A DNA stretch of 64,000 bases from Holacanthus passer (GCA_025331565.1 JAFREQ010000030.1:4092001-4156000); one strand, 5' to 3'. Counted from the stretch's first letter, positions 25,601-38,531 are shown. Notes: a model not told the origin generated them from the letters alone. Made by a program: numbers and translations.

Positions 25601-28600
25601 GCAAAGGGTAAACAAATATTGCTAATTGGTGCGCAACCTAATATAACCCACCTTTGTAGCAGTGTTTGTGATGCTGATTTAGTTACTTCAAAGTAAAAGT
25701 GCTTTTTAATGAGGTTTACAGTATTTTGTCTTCGCCCTGTCTGTGAGGTGTGTGATGTATGTGTCTATTCCTGCTCTTACCTTGATGTCCTGCAGGTATA
25801 TTTTGACAAGGCTAACCTTGTCGGATTCAGGCAGCAGCTCAATGCGTGTGATGCTGGTGAACTCTGTGAGGGTGGACAGGATGCTCAGTTTGTGGTTGAC
25901 CACCTGACTCACCCCATAGCGTGCCCCCACCAACAAGGTCACCATCGACTCCCTGTCCTGGAGCTGAAAGGTGGGGGGGGAAGTGTCATTGAACAGACAG
26001 ACAGAGGAGGAGAAATTATGGAGAATGTGAATATTGAATAATCAATCAAACCTCGACAAAAATGAACATAAATATACAGTAGGCTGTCCAAACCCTACCA
26101 TCATGGTGGCACTGAAGGATTTCCCTCCAAATGACTTGAGATCACTCAGCTCCTCCAGGTAGTTTATCCGTGCCTGATCGACTGACAGGCCCTTCTGCTT
26201 GGGATCGTGCTGTGATTGGCTCTTCTTCATGTGGTAAGCGATGGCCTTCCTCAAATCTTTCTCTCGCATGTTCCTCAACAAGGTGGATGACACAAAGTTC
26301 TCTATGCCCCACGTCTTCCTGGAGCAGAAACACAGTAACCCAGACTGAGAGGGTCTGTTTGTGTGCACAAGACTGTTGGAGAGCTGAACTGTATCAAACT
26401 ATTTTTTCCTGGCAGACTACAAAATCACTTTTAAATCTTGAAATGCTTCCTTGATGCTCACCTACAGGTTGGAGTGCTACAAGGCTGCAGTTGTACTATA
26501 AAACTTGTGTAACTATGTCACTTTTAGACAAGGTGTCTTACGTGATAATCTTCAAGTTTGTCTTCGGTGACTGTCCACAACTCGCCAATCTTTCCTGGAT
26601 GTGCAGTGCGGCCAATCGCAAGGCGGTGTTACACCTCATCTCTATGGCAAAGCGCTCCTGCAGCACATCATTCACCCCCTAACACACAGAGACAGTATAA
26701 ATAGTACGAATAGTAAAAAAATGCACAAATTTCTAAAATTTCATTGGAAAATTGAGTTTGTTATGTTACGTTATGTTTTATCCACATTTCAGACCATCCA
26801 TGGTTTTTAAACTAACAGTATGTCTCAGTTGCAGCATTTTCTTTTGTGCTAGTCAGCAGAGCAAAAATACCCATAACAACAGGGAATTAACTTGGTTTAA
26901 GAATTAACAGGACAAACCTATTGTGAGCCAAAAAAATCAGCGCTGAGCAGAGAGTTTCTTTCATTCATGCAACACGGTGTATTTGCAAGTCAGGTTTTGC
27001 TTGTTAAGGGACAAAATCCTTGCTTTACTCATTTAAATAAAGGAACTACAGGGCAGACATAAAACTATAGTGGGACCTGATGAAAAACTGCAGTTTGAAA
27101 CAAGCTGACCTTTCAGTCTGCTGATGTACATCATGGTGAAATGTGTCAACTGTAGCACTAACTGGACTTGGTCCAAAAAAATCTTAATTTGATTCAGACT
27201 CAGAATCCCCTCTAAGGTGAGAGACTTGCTAAGGAACTCTTCTTCTGTTTAAGTTGCTGGGGAGTTTGCAAAGCAGATGATTACATTCTTTTTCTAGTAG
27301 TAATATGAAGAAGAGTTAACTGCTGCAGTGGAGTTTTTCTGTGGGTCAGAGGTTCATCAATCTACCTGCAGGTAAAGGTACACAAATGCAGTGGGATCCT
27401 CCTGCAGCAGCGTCTGGAGGCTTTTGGGCATGAAACAAACACGGAACAGACATCTGTAGTCATGGGCCTCTTTCTTCTGCACCACCTGAACACACACATG
27501 CACAATTGCTTCAAATATATATTTTTGAATGCAGGTAAAAGCTTGTACTGCTAGTACTGTCACAGATTAGACCCACTTCCAAATCGAGCTGTAGTGCAGA
27601 TATGTAAAATTGAGGAGACATGTAAAATAATTGATATAATAGCGTGTGTACCTGCTGTATTCTCTCCTCATCATGTAGCAGCAGTAGTTTGGTAATGCTG
27701 TGCTGCTGCTCCAGCACCAAGGAGAAGTGTTCAATGCGGCTCAGAGAAAGCTTTTCCTTCAGCGTCATCACAATGTCCTGATGCACAGAGAATATTACAA
27801 CTTGAGAGACAGTATTTTCAGGAACGTCAGGAAATATAATAGCTGAGGTGAGCTGAGCTGAGGTTGTCAGGTCTCAATGAAGCAAGAGAGCGTCTGCGTA
27901 GTTGGCAAATCTAGGAAGCTGATGTACAGTGTATCTAATATTGATAAAAACTGAGAAAATGAGTGAATTACATTAGTTGTAGCTTATAAATTAGACTATA
28001 AATTCAACCCAATATCATCCCAGTTATGTGGTCATATTTAAATATGAAGCTTAGTACACACCTGACATGACATCAACAATTAACATTTATAGAGTTGCCT
28101 CCGTAACTCCTACAGTCCAAATGTTTTGACCAATAAGGACGTGAGCATGAAAATTGGCTTCACTTTTAGACTTTAATAAGAATGAATCCATACGAATACT
28201 TCTATCACATAAGCACATCATGAACCCCAGCTCCACTACAGTTGATATGTATCCAGTATTAAGGCATTATAAAGTTGGTAATAAATAGGAATGGACATCA
28301 ATATGGTAGACTGTATTATCGCATAGTACCTTGACTGTGGTGCTTGGTTCAAACTTAAAGGCCTTTGTCTGCCCGTTCTCCAGATACACCTTCAGAACAT
28401 TGGGCAGGAAGAGCAGCGAGTTGCCCTGCAAACCAGACATGGGGTCAGGGGTCAGGGGAAGCGTCAGGTGAGACTGTGAGCGTCGCAAAATCTGCTGGTT
28501 CTCGAGGATAATATGTAACAACCTGACAAGATACTGAAACTAACTGCAGTTTGTGTCTCTGTGTTTGAACCATAGATTTAATAATTAGGAATAATTCTTT

Positions 28601-31600
28601 TGCATGTCTCATCAAGATGTTTGTCTTAAATAATAATACAATGATAAAGTTAATAACTGTAGCACTTATCCATACCAGAGAATACAAAGTGAATTACAAA
28701 GAAAAAAAAAAAAAAACAAGCATACACACAAATTACCAATCTGCACACATACACACACACACACACACACACCTAAATAAACACATGCAGACAGATTTAC
28801 CTAAATTGAATAAGGTTATAAAAAAGCTTTTCAATAAAAATACATTTCCAGAAGTGATTCAAAAGAAGGTATTGATTTTGCTAGTCTGGGTTCGTCAGGC
28901 TGTTCCAGAATAAGCTGAGTCCTCTTTAGTCTTAAGTCTTGACATGGGAACAGCCAACAGGTTAATGATGATGACCTCAGACTGTGCGCAGACTGATAAA
29001 GGCACAGTAATTCAGAGATAGAGTCCGGGGCCAGGCCACAAAGTGCTTTAAAAGTAATCAGCAAAATCTTAAATTTGATTTTGTAATAAACTGGTAGCCA
29101 ATGTAACGACATTAAGGAGGGTGTAATATGGTAGCTTCACTTGTTTTTTTGTCCAAGGTCTAGCTGTTGCATTTTATACAATTTGGAGTCAGTGAATCAT
29201 TCTGATTTATGCCAGTTAGAAGAACATTACATTAATCTTAATTGTGAGAAAATGACAGCATGTATGATGGATTCTCGCTCTCTGAAATGAACATATTGTA
29301 GCAATAGTCCTGAAATGATAAAAGCAAGCAATTGGCTGACCTTGCTAATTTCAAAATTAAGGTTGAAAACGCCTAGATTTTAAGGCCTACTGTTATTGGA
29401 AAACAGACCATGTGAGGACTATAATACTGCATAGATTTTTTTAGTAGCACAGATTTCCAAAACATCTGCAAAGGCAAGTGTGAAATAATGCACATTTCAA
29501 TCCATTACTATTATGCAAATGTACAACTATGGTACTCATTCTCCAGTCGGGTGCCATTAAACTACATGTGGGAACACATGACAGAAATAGGACAGTTCTG
29601 TTTTTTCACATATTCATTCATAGGAACTTTACAGTCTCCTCATTACTCCACACATATCTGATGTTTTTGTCATTTAAGCCTCTTCACTGGAGGCTTCAGT
29701 GGACACTTAAGTCACCTGCTTCAAAGAAGTCATGATGTATTTGCCATGCCTGTTTCCATTTTACTTAATCACATTTTGTTTTTATCGATACATGAACTTT
29801 TCCACCTCAGTCAAGCATAAGAACGGTGTAGACATGATTGATGAGTTTTCTGCAAATTTTCTATCTTTCCACTCGCACTTTTTAATGCGCAAATTGAAAA
29901 TGCACATCAAAACAGGTGGATGGTAATCTAATGACAAAGATTTCAGTTTTATCAGAATTTATTTGAAGATGTTTCACAAGCACTTCTGCTTTTACACTCA
30001 AAAATTACTGTAATTTTGAATCACTGGGGAGTCAAATTAATGGAAGTGAAATAGCTTTACACATTACAACATATTTATACAGAGGGAAAGAGGGAGATTA
30101 GCCTCGTCTCATTTTTAGCTCTTCTCACAGAGCATTTCTCCCCATCATATCCTCTGGCCTGTTTCTGTCTGCCCAGCTTGTTCACTGTGGTGAGTCATCT
30201 CTTCCTGCCTTATCCCTCTTCTCTTATCATTTTAGAAAGTGTTTTTCTGTATTGACACTCTGATGTAATGCAACATTGATGTCCGTATGTTTTGAAGTTA
30301 AAATGGAAAGCTTTCAAATTTTAGACAACCCCTCCCTTGTCACTCCCATGTTTCATTTCTCTTGTTTCCTCTCCCCCCGTCTCTTCCCTTTCTCTATTTC
30401 TACCTTTCTCCCTAATCTGATGCTTACTGTTGTGTAATCACAGACATTAGTACTGGAGAATGAGGCAGATATCGATTAGTTAGTAGTAATGGGGCCTTCA
30501 GCCTCTGTGGTTTTCCTCGTACAGTTAATTTCACTTCCGCTGTCAGGATGGGATCTCTGACCAACCAGAGCCAAGTTTATGAGATAAAAACTGCAAACAG
30601 TATAGAATAATACTTACCAATTATAAAACATATTCCTTATCATCATGCAAAGGCACATTATACTGCTTATAATAAATCCCATTCTAAAGCACTGTCTGTT
30701 GTTGAGTTCTGAAAATGTGTCAGGTGTACTTCCTTCCTCACGACACATTTTTAAAGTCAATTTTTATGTATTGCGTTAAGTATTTCATGCTTCATGCTTG
30801 CAGCTATATGACTATATGCATTCATATAGTCTATATGCAACTGATAATAGCTCATGCATTTTAGATCCCATTTACACATGATCCGTATCTGGATATCTTA
30901 TGTAGATACATGTTAATGCAAGGTTTTTAATCAAGTAAATATGTAAAATGGAATGATTATAAAGAGAAAAAAAAATCCACCCATTAAGATTAAAGACCAC
31001 AGAGCTCTGTCTTTTTCTGCTATCTCAAGCAAGACCGGCAAAGCACAGCTACTAAGTTTGTTGTTACATGTCCACAGTGACACGATTGTGTCAAGTTGTT
31101 CATAAATGTGATTGAATATCAACTGTCTCAAGGAAACACTGCCAACAGATAATAATAAGCTACACTGGAGAGAGGGATGGGGGATCTAAAGATGATTTGT
31201 AACTTAATCACATTAAGAGTGTAAAATAACTGCAACCCATGTTCTCTTACTCACCTGAGAGTGTCCATTGACTTCCACCTCCTCAGCAAAGTGAACTTTG
31301 ACAGGATTGGACCTGAGCTTGGCCCTCTTCTCAGGTGTGATGAATGATGACTTTGGGCCCTGGGAGGAATACAAATCAAGTTGTCATAGTACTGTTTATA
31401 ATTTACTTAGAACTGAATGTGGTGCAGGTATATTTTCAGTGAAGCACAGTGGTTCATATGAGGGAAATGATGAGATGCACAGCCTTTCGCTTTTCCTTTT
31501 GCATTTCATCCAAGAATGCGTACTGAAATTAAACCAAACCCATTTGATTATTTAATGGGCTGATAATACATACCCAGGCTTGCCGGTTGCAGACTAAAAC

Positions 31601-34600
31601 TTAAAGCACTTAAAATCAATTTTGCCAGCTTCAATTTCACTACTGACATTAAAGCTATTAGACAATTAGAAAAAGCTACTATGGACTGGGTGTATCCATT
31701 TTTAAAAATGTATGAATGTAGTAACAGTAACACCATTTCATTTTCAATACAATACAAGCATCCTGATGGTGTTCTATCAATCGATTTACATACAGGAGAA
31801 ATGCATTATGCATTCATCTTAAGTACAGGTACTCAGTAACCATGATAAGCACATTGTTGACTTGCAAATGCAAAACCAGTTGCTGGATTAAAGCACTAGA
31901 AGAAACTGTCAAACGATCATAATAAAAATTTTAATCCCTTAAGTACGCCTTGGTTTAGAATTCTTGATGTTTTGTTACCATCAACAAGCCACCATCAATA
32001 TTTTCTGGGAAACGCTAATAATTCCTTTAAGCTTAATAATGATTTCTTGGAGGAGCTGTGAGCTATGAATCAGATGGTAAAGGTGCTTCCATCAGCAGAG
32101 CCACTGATGAGAATCACTGAGGAGCATCCATTTATTTACCGATCTATTTCACCTTAGAGCAAACACAAACGTCACCTTAACAGATTGAGGTCCACCAATA
32201 CATGTGCACACAAACACACACACACATACACACAGTAAACACACACACATATGGATTGAGTGATCATGATAGATTGTGTGTCTATCTGAGTCTGTGGGGG
32301 AATTTCCGAAGGTGTAATGTACTGTCACTCTTAACACTGATGTAGTGGTGGGACCTTGGTGACAGGACACTTGTTAGCAGCGACACTTGACCCCAAGCCT
32401 CATTGACATGCTGATTAATGTGTTTGTTGACAACAGCTTTTTAAAATCCCATGTGTATAGAGCCACTGTACATCTATAATATGTAAGCATGTGTACACAT
32501 ACATGCCTGTGTATGTGTTTTACAGGAGGAAACAAGAAAAAAATAATCTAAAATGCTGCTGAAATTGGACGAGTCACCATCCAATTAAGTGTCCATCAGT
32601 GTAATGTTTGTTTCTGTGGAGTGTGTATGCATATATGTGTGTGGCCAGTTAGATACAGCATACTCACCAGCATCGTTCTGAGGACAGTCATTGTCAACAA
32701 ATCTTGACACTCCCTGAAAAGCAATAGTAAAGGGTAGCTGGTAAGGTCAGAAGTGATTTGCATATCTGAATTTTAAACATCACTTTGTGGTCAGTACTGA
32801 AAATAATACATAGTATGTGTGAGTGTTTGTGAATGCAGCCGTCAGTGTAGACCTGATTATTTCAGCAGCTTGCTCCGGGGTCAGGTCATCGACAGCGACG
32901 TTATTGATCTTCACAAGCTGGTCGCCAGGGACGAGCCGACCATCTGCAGGACCACCTGGACACACAAAATGTCCTTGTGTTGTCATGCCTGAGGGTGTTC
33001 AATTGGCCTGCATTCATGCTGCAACTGGGGTTGATGACAGACTGTAGCTTGTATTCTAGTGATCTCCTTTCATCTCACACTGATGCATAATTTTTCACAC
33101 AGCTCTCCAAACCTAACCATCCCACTGCAGGGAGACTAGCAATCTAATCATTGTACATTCAATTTAGGGTGTATATCTCTCTGCCCCATTTAGCATTCTA
33201 CCACCTTCCTCAACTGTTTAACATCAGCGTCACCTTTCCTTTACTGTTCCCAGGTCAGCATCCAACACCAAATGACTGCTGTCACCACTACTGATAACAT
33301 TAGGGGCAATGTCTACTCTCTGTAGGATTCGCCTCAGTATTGAATAGACATGTACATGTGTCATTGTATTAAGAGATGAATAGAAGAAACCTTGTACACC
33401 CTGCACTGTTGAGTTGTGCCAGATCAGGCCATGACACGATTTTATCTTTGTGCACAACCACAAAGGCATGAACAGTGTCTCTGGCCTGAGTTTCCACCAT
33501 ACAAATGTCAAAAGATAAATTGTAATTTTAGGCAATCTGAAATGGGAAGGATAGCAAAAATCATGATTCCAGGCATAGAAAGCATACATCAATTCATGTA
33601 GGTATGTCTATATGTTGTACCTAACTGTGTGTAATGTGTGTCTACTGTGTCAAGAAAGGTTAACCACTCCCCGGCATCGTCTTCCATATTACAATCATCA
33701 ACAGCATCCTCAGCATATTATTTTCCTATACAACATCAGGTAACCCTCCAACGCTGAGTTATTCAATTCTGATACAAGTTATTACCTGATGTTACATCCA
33801 AAATGAACACAGACAGATGCAGGTGACAACGATAGCACTGAAAATGCTTTCAAAAAAAGGATTCATATTTCATTGTCAAGATGCTGCAGCACGTGCCACA
33901 GAGATAGAGAGAGAGGAAACACTGAGCCAAGCCTAAGTGGGGCTACTGGAGACGAGTAACAGCGTGTGTGTGTGTGTGTGTGACCGGCAGAAGCAGATGG
34001 TGACAGAGCAGACTTGAGCCAGACAGGAGAAAGCGAGGTAATCTGCCCCCAGACCTCAGGCAGATTCAGATCCTTGTGGCTCTGCAGCTCAGCAACAAAA
34101 TGCACGTCAGAGTATAAAAACAAGCAGAATATAATACACAGTATGTACTTAAAAGTCATTCAAGACATACTATAATATACAGTATGTATTGAATGATTTT
34201 CAAGTGTTTAATTTTTAGTCAGATGTCAATAATAAAAAAACTTGGAATTGAGTTATTCCCATTAGGAATGGGTACAAGACCAAGCAGATCAATATTATTG
34301 ATTGATGTTACAAAGTGAAAAAGAGATTGAAACTATTTCTCTATACATTGTCTTGCATTCAGAGTCATAAATGTGTTGAATACAGAGTTCTGTGTTTTGC
34401 CTTTTTATAGTGATCACCTAATGTGTTGTGTTGCCAATGATTTGATGCTTAAATCTCAATCAAAAGGGTGAGGTATATTCAAACCTTGACTGACACTGAA
34501 ATATTATTATATTTAATAATATATAATCTTATAATATTATTATTATAACAGTGCACTATCATGCAAAATATGAGAGGAGTGGTGTAAACATTGCAAGGCA

Positions 34601-37316
34601 AACATAATGTAGGTACAGACGACCATTTGGTTCAACACAATTTTAGTAATCGCTGAATGAGTCACCATGTAAAGCACAGGCTGGCATTAGCTCTAATAGG
34701 CAATTAATCCTAAACGGAGGGAGAACTATGATGGCTGTAAGTAGATCATATTCAAGATACTGTATGTGAGGCTCAATGATTCAGCTCTCTTTTAGGTGTG
34801 ACACATTTACAGCAGCCAATTGCTGGAGAGTAACTTATCTGGTTCTGAACAGTGGAAGCATGGGTAAACAGTAGTGTTGCACATCCTTAGGTCGCTGTAA
34901 ATTGATTTAGTTGAAACTTGTTCACCCTCTGTAAAGCTGACCTCACCTCCTTTGGTGAGACCCCGATCAGAGCCTGAACCCCAGTCTTACCCTTCTATTG
35001 CATACCAGAATGTACGTTAGGCATTTGATTGGATGAGGTTCATGGGGACAGTATACAGCCTGGGAGGAAGTGCTGCCTGAGAGCCTCAATTAAGGGCAGA
35101 AAAGTTCCTCTCCTGGAAAAGCTCCTCCTTTGTTTTGCCTCTTCATTATAGTGAATGTGCTTTACACACAGACACAGAGGGAGAGGGAGAGTGCACACTA
35201 CATTTCCTTTGTTAATGTGATTTTGTGTGCATGTATGCAGTACGAGCATACAGTATCAGCTCCCTTGATGTTTCCACTTTTTACAGTTAGTCTTGTGCTC
35301 TGGCCAGAGGCCTGCAGTGTCTGGCACAACTCCACTATTACATTTGCTGAGGAGACTTGCTCTATGCAAAGTAGGAGACAACAGGGAGAGACAAAAATCC
35401 TCTGTTCCTCAAAGACCAGAAAAGATTTGATTTTTACACCCTCCTACCAATTATAGCATCCCATAATGCAATAAAGGAGGGTGGTCCTGTCAGTTTCATA
35501 GCATGCCTCCCATGGGTGGGACAGGTCATTCCGGGGCTGCTGCCATAGGGACTCACCACCTACAAAGTGCACAGCAGCAGCTGTGCCTGATCGGCAAAAG
35601 ACGCTGACAAAAGCAGACCAAAACACTGCAGACCTTGGCGATGGGAACTGGCACGTAGAATGTGATCTCCACAAGGGAGGGAGCCTGAGCTGCTGTTGGG
35701 GAAGATGAACGGTACCAACCAGACATAGCTGGGCTCACCTAAACATGCAGTGTCAGCTATGAAATCAAACTCCCTGATACTGAGTACTACTGTGTTTTTC
35801 CACTCATGAGTTGGGTGAGAAGTGCTGCATTGGTTTTAGGGAGGGTTACATATCTGTATAGAAGAATCATGTATAAATAAGGTGTTTAAATAGTGTCAGA
35901 TCAGCTTGATTCAAAGTTCAGTGATCAGCTTTACTGATCCGCTTGCCCACATGACACCATACATGCTATTTGCCATCTGCCCTGTACAGTGAAAGCCGGC
36001 TTTCATCCTTGAAGAGAACACTTCTCAAGAGTGCCAAATGCCATCGAAAGTCAGCATTTGCCGACTCAAGACGGTTACGGAGTAAGAACGATGAGCACGC
36101 AGATGAGCTTCCCTGTGATGGTTTCTGACAATTTGTGCAGAAATTCTTTGGTTTTGTAAACCAACTGTTGCATCAGCTGTCAAGATGGCTGGTCTCAGAT
36201 GATCTTGCAGGTGAAGAGGCCGGATGTGGACGTCCTGGTCTGTCATGGTTACATGTGGTCTGCCATATATGACATACGGTAGTGAAATGAACTCACGGGC
36301 AACAGCTCTGGTGGACATTCCCACAGTCAGCATGCCAATTGCATTCCCCCTCCCTTGTGGCATCTGTGTTGTGTGATAAAACTTCACATTTTAGAATGGC
36401 CTGTTATTGCGACCAGCCCAAGGCACACCTGTGCAATAATCATGCTGTTTAATCAGCATGTTAATATGGCACACCTGTCAGGCGGACGGCTTATCTTGGC
36501 AAAGGTGAAGTGCTCATTGACACAGATTTAAACATATTTGTGAGGAAAATTTAAGAGAAAAAGTTTTAGATCTTTTTTCAACTCTTGGCAGCAAAAACAA
36601 GTGTTGCATTTATAATTTTGTTCAGTGTAATTCATATTTTGTCTAAACTAATTAGATTGCTTTTTCTCTCTTCTATGTTTACATTTCATAAATCCTGTCA
36701 TACCTGGGGTGATCTCCTGCACCAGGATGGGGCTCTGGGAGGACAGAGTGATTCCATGAGAGTTGAGGTCAGGGTCTCGCTGGATCTGAATGTTGAAGCG
36801 AAAAGGGTAATTCCTCTGATCTGAGCCACTGGACTCTGCTGTCTTACCATCTGCTGCAACCCGGTCTCTGGAGAGGAAAAGGTGGACATAAATATAAAAA
36901 CAAAAAAACATTCATTCAGAGTAATTTTATCTTGCATGTATTGCATATATTGCAGTTTTGTGGAAAACAACTTTATATTTGTGGATATTAGAAAAATAAG
37001 GAGAGAAAGAATAAATACAATAGTTAGTGGCAAAAATATTGCATAAATCATTTGTTATTTGATTGAAAAAGCAAATAATACAGGGCTTGGTGTGCCACTA
37101 ATGTGGACTTCCTATGATCTCCACATTTTCACATAGGCCCCTCTCTTGATGAAGAATCTGACTGATGAATTTAAATACAACAAAGACAGAGGTTTACCTG
37201 CTCAGAGAGTGAGACCTGCTGCCTAAGTCTCGGGACCGTCTCAGCCATCGTCCTACCACCTGCTCTACCCGACTGGTCCTTCGGGACGGGGAGCGGCTCC
37301 TGTCCTGCACCTCCAT
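19162..37316 (-). CDS. frmpd1: FRMPD1, FERM and PDZ domain-containing protein 1
   Basis: Fourteen coding exons join in frame to 2118 codons plus stop: 37198-37316, 36704-36867, 32853-32955, 32668-32713, 31255-31359, 28330-28425, 27652-27777, 27366-27485, 26542-26678, 26099-26318, 25781-25963, 24984-25128, 23520-24854 and 19162-22619. The N-terminus carries VGRWLRRSRD, a signature of FRMPD1, and has no WW domain, which argues against FRMPD4. PDZ is at about residues 58-144. FERM is at about 165-521 (NPVKVHFAEEV, LPNVLKVYLENGQTKAFKF, HDYRCLFRVCF, KTWGIENF, LLLESVAAKD, THRVSAEEGYVS). A long low-complexity region follows, with RKRRSFMETDYTSRVSYP, MEMEPDAMESKSVTDL and a conserved C-terminal region ending LFRTLTAL. 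FRMPD1 is a cortical scaffold that binds the TPR domains of LGN/AGS3. The protein is much longer than human FRMPD1 (about 1578 residues, from memory), mostly through the two large 3' exons. The last residues, TAL, could be a class I PDZ ligand. Non-coding 5' exons are probable further upstream. Confidence 0.95.
22006..22116 (-). other. frmpd1: LGN/AGS3 TPR-binding segment of FRMPD1
   Basis: Residues about 1135-1171 read EMEMEPDAMESKSVTDL, followed by a segment ending VVRCRVDPDGKEC. Human FRMPD1 and FRMPD4 have a closely related MEMEPETMETKSV peptide that binds the TPR domain of LGN (GPSM2) and AGS3 (GPSM1). Retention of the acidic MEMEP and the KSV core here suggests the interaction is conserved. 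The match is recalled, not computed. Confidence 0.75.
22960..23215 (-). repeat. Dispersed fish repeat copy 3
   Basis: It lies in the intron between the last two frmpd1 exons: aatcctactgaagttaaagt acaggcgtattagc, aagagtcaaaagtaaaagga ctcattctg and ttgagtatgtgctcttagtt actttccagcattgg. This is the same family as 1800-2185, in opposite orientation. Confidence 0.55.
23520..24854 (-). other. frmpd1: FRMPD1 exon 13 (1.3 kb, highly charged linker)
   Basis: This exon directly follows the FERM domain (SAEEG/YVSRCGSDSDSSSDLD). The first part is rich in Lys, Glu and Arg (GRKRKDRDRRGNKDGKEKGD), which I do not recall in mammalian FRMPD1. It then has the family motifs SSDSLDALEEDD and DSSSDEEFFDARD. A polyacidic run (EDDEDEEEE) is followed by a basic run (RRRRRK). 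The exon ends GAMPR with donor gtgatt. Confidence 0.85.
28750..28773. repeat. (AC)n microsatellite
   Basis: About 12 uninterrupted AC units in the intron between frmpd1 exons 5 and 6. Confidence 0.9.
28831..29970 (-). mobile_element. L2/Rex1-like LINE reverse transcriptase remnant
   Basis: The minus strand from about 29200 to 28850 reads LQIV, stop, NATARPWTKK, then, after a frame break, SLHWLPVYYKIKFKILLITF and KALCGLAPDSISELL. This is the C-terminal part of the reverse transcriptase ORF of L2/Rex1-type fish LINEs (LHWLPV, FKAL, GLAP). Plus-strand text at 29925-29970 (atttcagttttatcagaatt) is a further antisense piece of the same family. Stops and frame breaks show it is dead. It lies inside the frmpd1 intron between exons 5 and 6. 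Confidence 0.7.
33963..33981. repeat. (TG)n microsatellite
   Basis: A short TG run in the intron splitting the frmpd1 PDZ domain. Confidence 0.8.
35634..35738 (-). other. Candidate 105-nt cassette exon in the PDZ-splitting intron
   Basis: On the minus strand this segment has an acceptor-like ctaaac/catgtttag end, a weak GT donor (gtctgc) and exactly 105 nt. It is stop-free in the phase needed for insertion between frmpd1 exons 2 and 3, and also in a second frame. No similarity is recognised. It could equally be chance or part of an unrecognised repeat. Confidence 0.2.
35941..36629 (-). mobile_element. Tc1/mariner-type (ISRm11-like) DNA transposon relic
   Basis: This is a 5' terminal fragment of a very common fish DNA transposon. 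Its outer end is at 36629, where the minus strand starts TACACTGAACAAAAT. The transposase N-terminal region is recognisable on the minus strand at 36025-36387: GMLTVGMSTRAVAREF (helix-turn-helix), RPHVTMTDQDVHIRPLHLQD and GLQNQRISAQIVRNHHREAH. The element is truncated at its 3' side and carries internal deletions, so it is inactive. It lies in the frmpd1 intron that divides the PDZ domain. Confidence 0.75.
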
Positions 37317-38199
37317 TTACCTACCAGGGGGGAAAGGTCAAAGGGGTCATACATACAGTTGGTTTAATGACCCTGCATTAACAACAGTGCAATGCCATGA
37401 AACATTTTGTGCATGATTCCAACCAGAAAATATAAGGAATCAAACTTCTTTCTGCTACTAAAACACTTAATCTAAACCAGATTTTCTAATTGGTGGAAAG
37501 CAAGTTCTAGCATTTTTTTTCCTTTCAAAAAACAGAAATAAGAGTGAGAAATGTGAAATGTGTGTCAATCTGTAGTTTAACAAGACTGTAAATCTCTACC
37601 AGACTTTTGCAATCAGAATATAAGATGTTGTTGAATGATTAAGTGAATCGCAGGAGTGAAAATAAAGCTAGGCAATGCTTCAGAGACAAAGCACACACAC
37701 ACACAAACACATTAGACTTGGCAGTGGGATGTCTGGGTATCTGACCTGGGCTGAGGCCAACAATGATGTCACTTGTGACTTCATGCAGCATAATAGGCTC
37801 TTACCCTGAGTTAAGAGCCAACTGCTTGCATATTGTGTTCAATCCTCAGTAAACATCAATATCATTAATTCCTAATTATCAATAACGATGGAGTCTCCTT
37901 TCAATGGGTCCCTGTTGAATTTGCTGTGAGGCAGGTGGTCATCATAAATGATTGTTGACAGGCTGTGGTGGTTGGTGAGCTGGATGTAATGGACATGGGT
38001 TGCCTCTGATGTCTGTGGGGTTTAGTCAGGCTGGGACACAGACCTCTACTTGTGAGTTAATGGGTCTTTGTGGAAGCTTGCAATATTTTAGCTAATGCCA
38101 TATCAGCTTACACACACACGCACACAAAAACATTTAAAGGCCAGACATTTATGTGTTCCTTGAAGAGCCACATAAAATGGACACAGACATTGTTGTGTT

Positions 38200-38350
38200 T
38201 GGGGCCACAACTAATGATTATATGAATCTATTATATTCTTTCATATTTGTCTATAAAATGCTGATAAATGGTAATAAAATGCTCATTATAAAAAGCCCAA
38301 AATGACATATTCAAATTGATTGTTTTGTAAGGCCAACAGTCCTTAGTATA
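38200..38350 (+). repeat. MITE-like fish repeat copy 2
   Basis: ggggccacaactaatgatta, tgtctataaaatgctgataa and aagcccaaaatgacatattc belong to the same family as 9328-9560. Confidence 0.5.
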
Positions 38351-38478
38351 GAGAGTATACTGTTGATCAGCTCATATGGTTTTGTGTTAAACTAGTACAG
38401 GCTCATCAAAGGGCCCAAACATTGGTGAGGAATCCAAGTATTGGATCTGAAAGTCTTCCTCTCACTCACACACATTCG

Positions 38479-38481
<3 letters not shown>

Positions 38482-38529
<48 letters not shown>
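38482..38529. repeat. (CA)n microsatellite, the longest in the window
   Basis: About 24 CA units, nearly perfect; likely polymorphic. Confidence 0.95.

Positions 38530-38531
<2 letters not shown>

Larger units (their letters stand above)
24984..31359 (-). other. frmpd1: FRMPD1 exons 5-12 encoding the FERM domain
   Basis: Eight exons encode the FERM module. Exons 5-8 carry the ubiquitin-like F1 lobe (KVHFAEEVEVNGHSQ, then VLKVYLENGQTKAFKF and DIVMTLKEKLSLSRIEHFSL) and its junction with F2 (HDYRCLFRVCFMPKSLQTLL). Exons 9-10 carry the helical F2 lobe (VNDVLQERFAIEMRCNTALR, KTWGIENFVSSTLLRNM). Exons 11-12 carry the PH-like F3 lobe (LLVGARYGVSQVVNHKLSIL, SDKVSLVKIYLQDIK, LLLESVAAKDMSCLIAGYCR). 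All splice phases agree, and the match to FRMPD1 is high over the whole length. FERM domains bind membrane lipids and cytoplasmic tails. Confidence 0.9.
32668..36867 (-). other. frmpd1: FRMPD1 exons 2-4 encoding the PDZ domain
   Basis: Exons 36704-36867, 32853-32955 and 32668-32713 encode the PDZ domain. Strand 1 is FRFNIQIQRD. The carboxylate-binding loop region is atypical (HGITLSSQS rather than GLGF-like). The second half is clear: GGPADGRLVPGDQLVKINNV, then DLTPEQAAEIIR and a final TMTVLR strand. The intron between exons 2 and 3 (32956-36703) splits the domain after ITPG. It holds a DNA transposon relic and a possible cassette exon. Exon 4 is only 46 nt. Confidence 0.85.

Noticed and set aside
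19162..37316. Assignment to FRMPD3 or FRMPD4
   Set aside because: The N-terminus lacks the FRMPD4 WW domain, has the WLRRSRD signature, and the FERM/linker motifs match FRMPD1 best.
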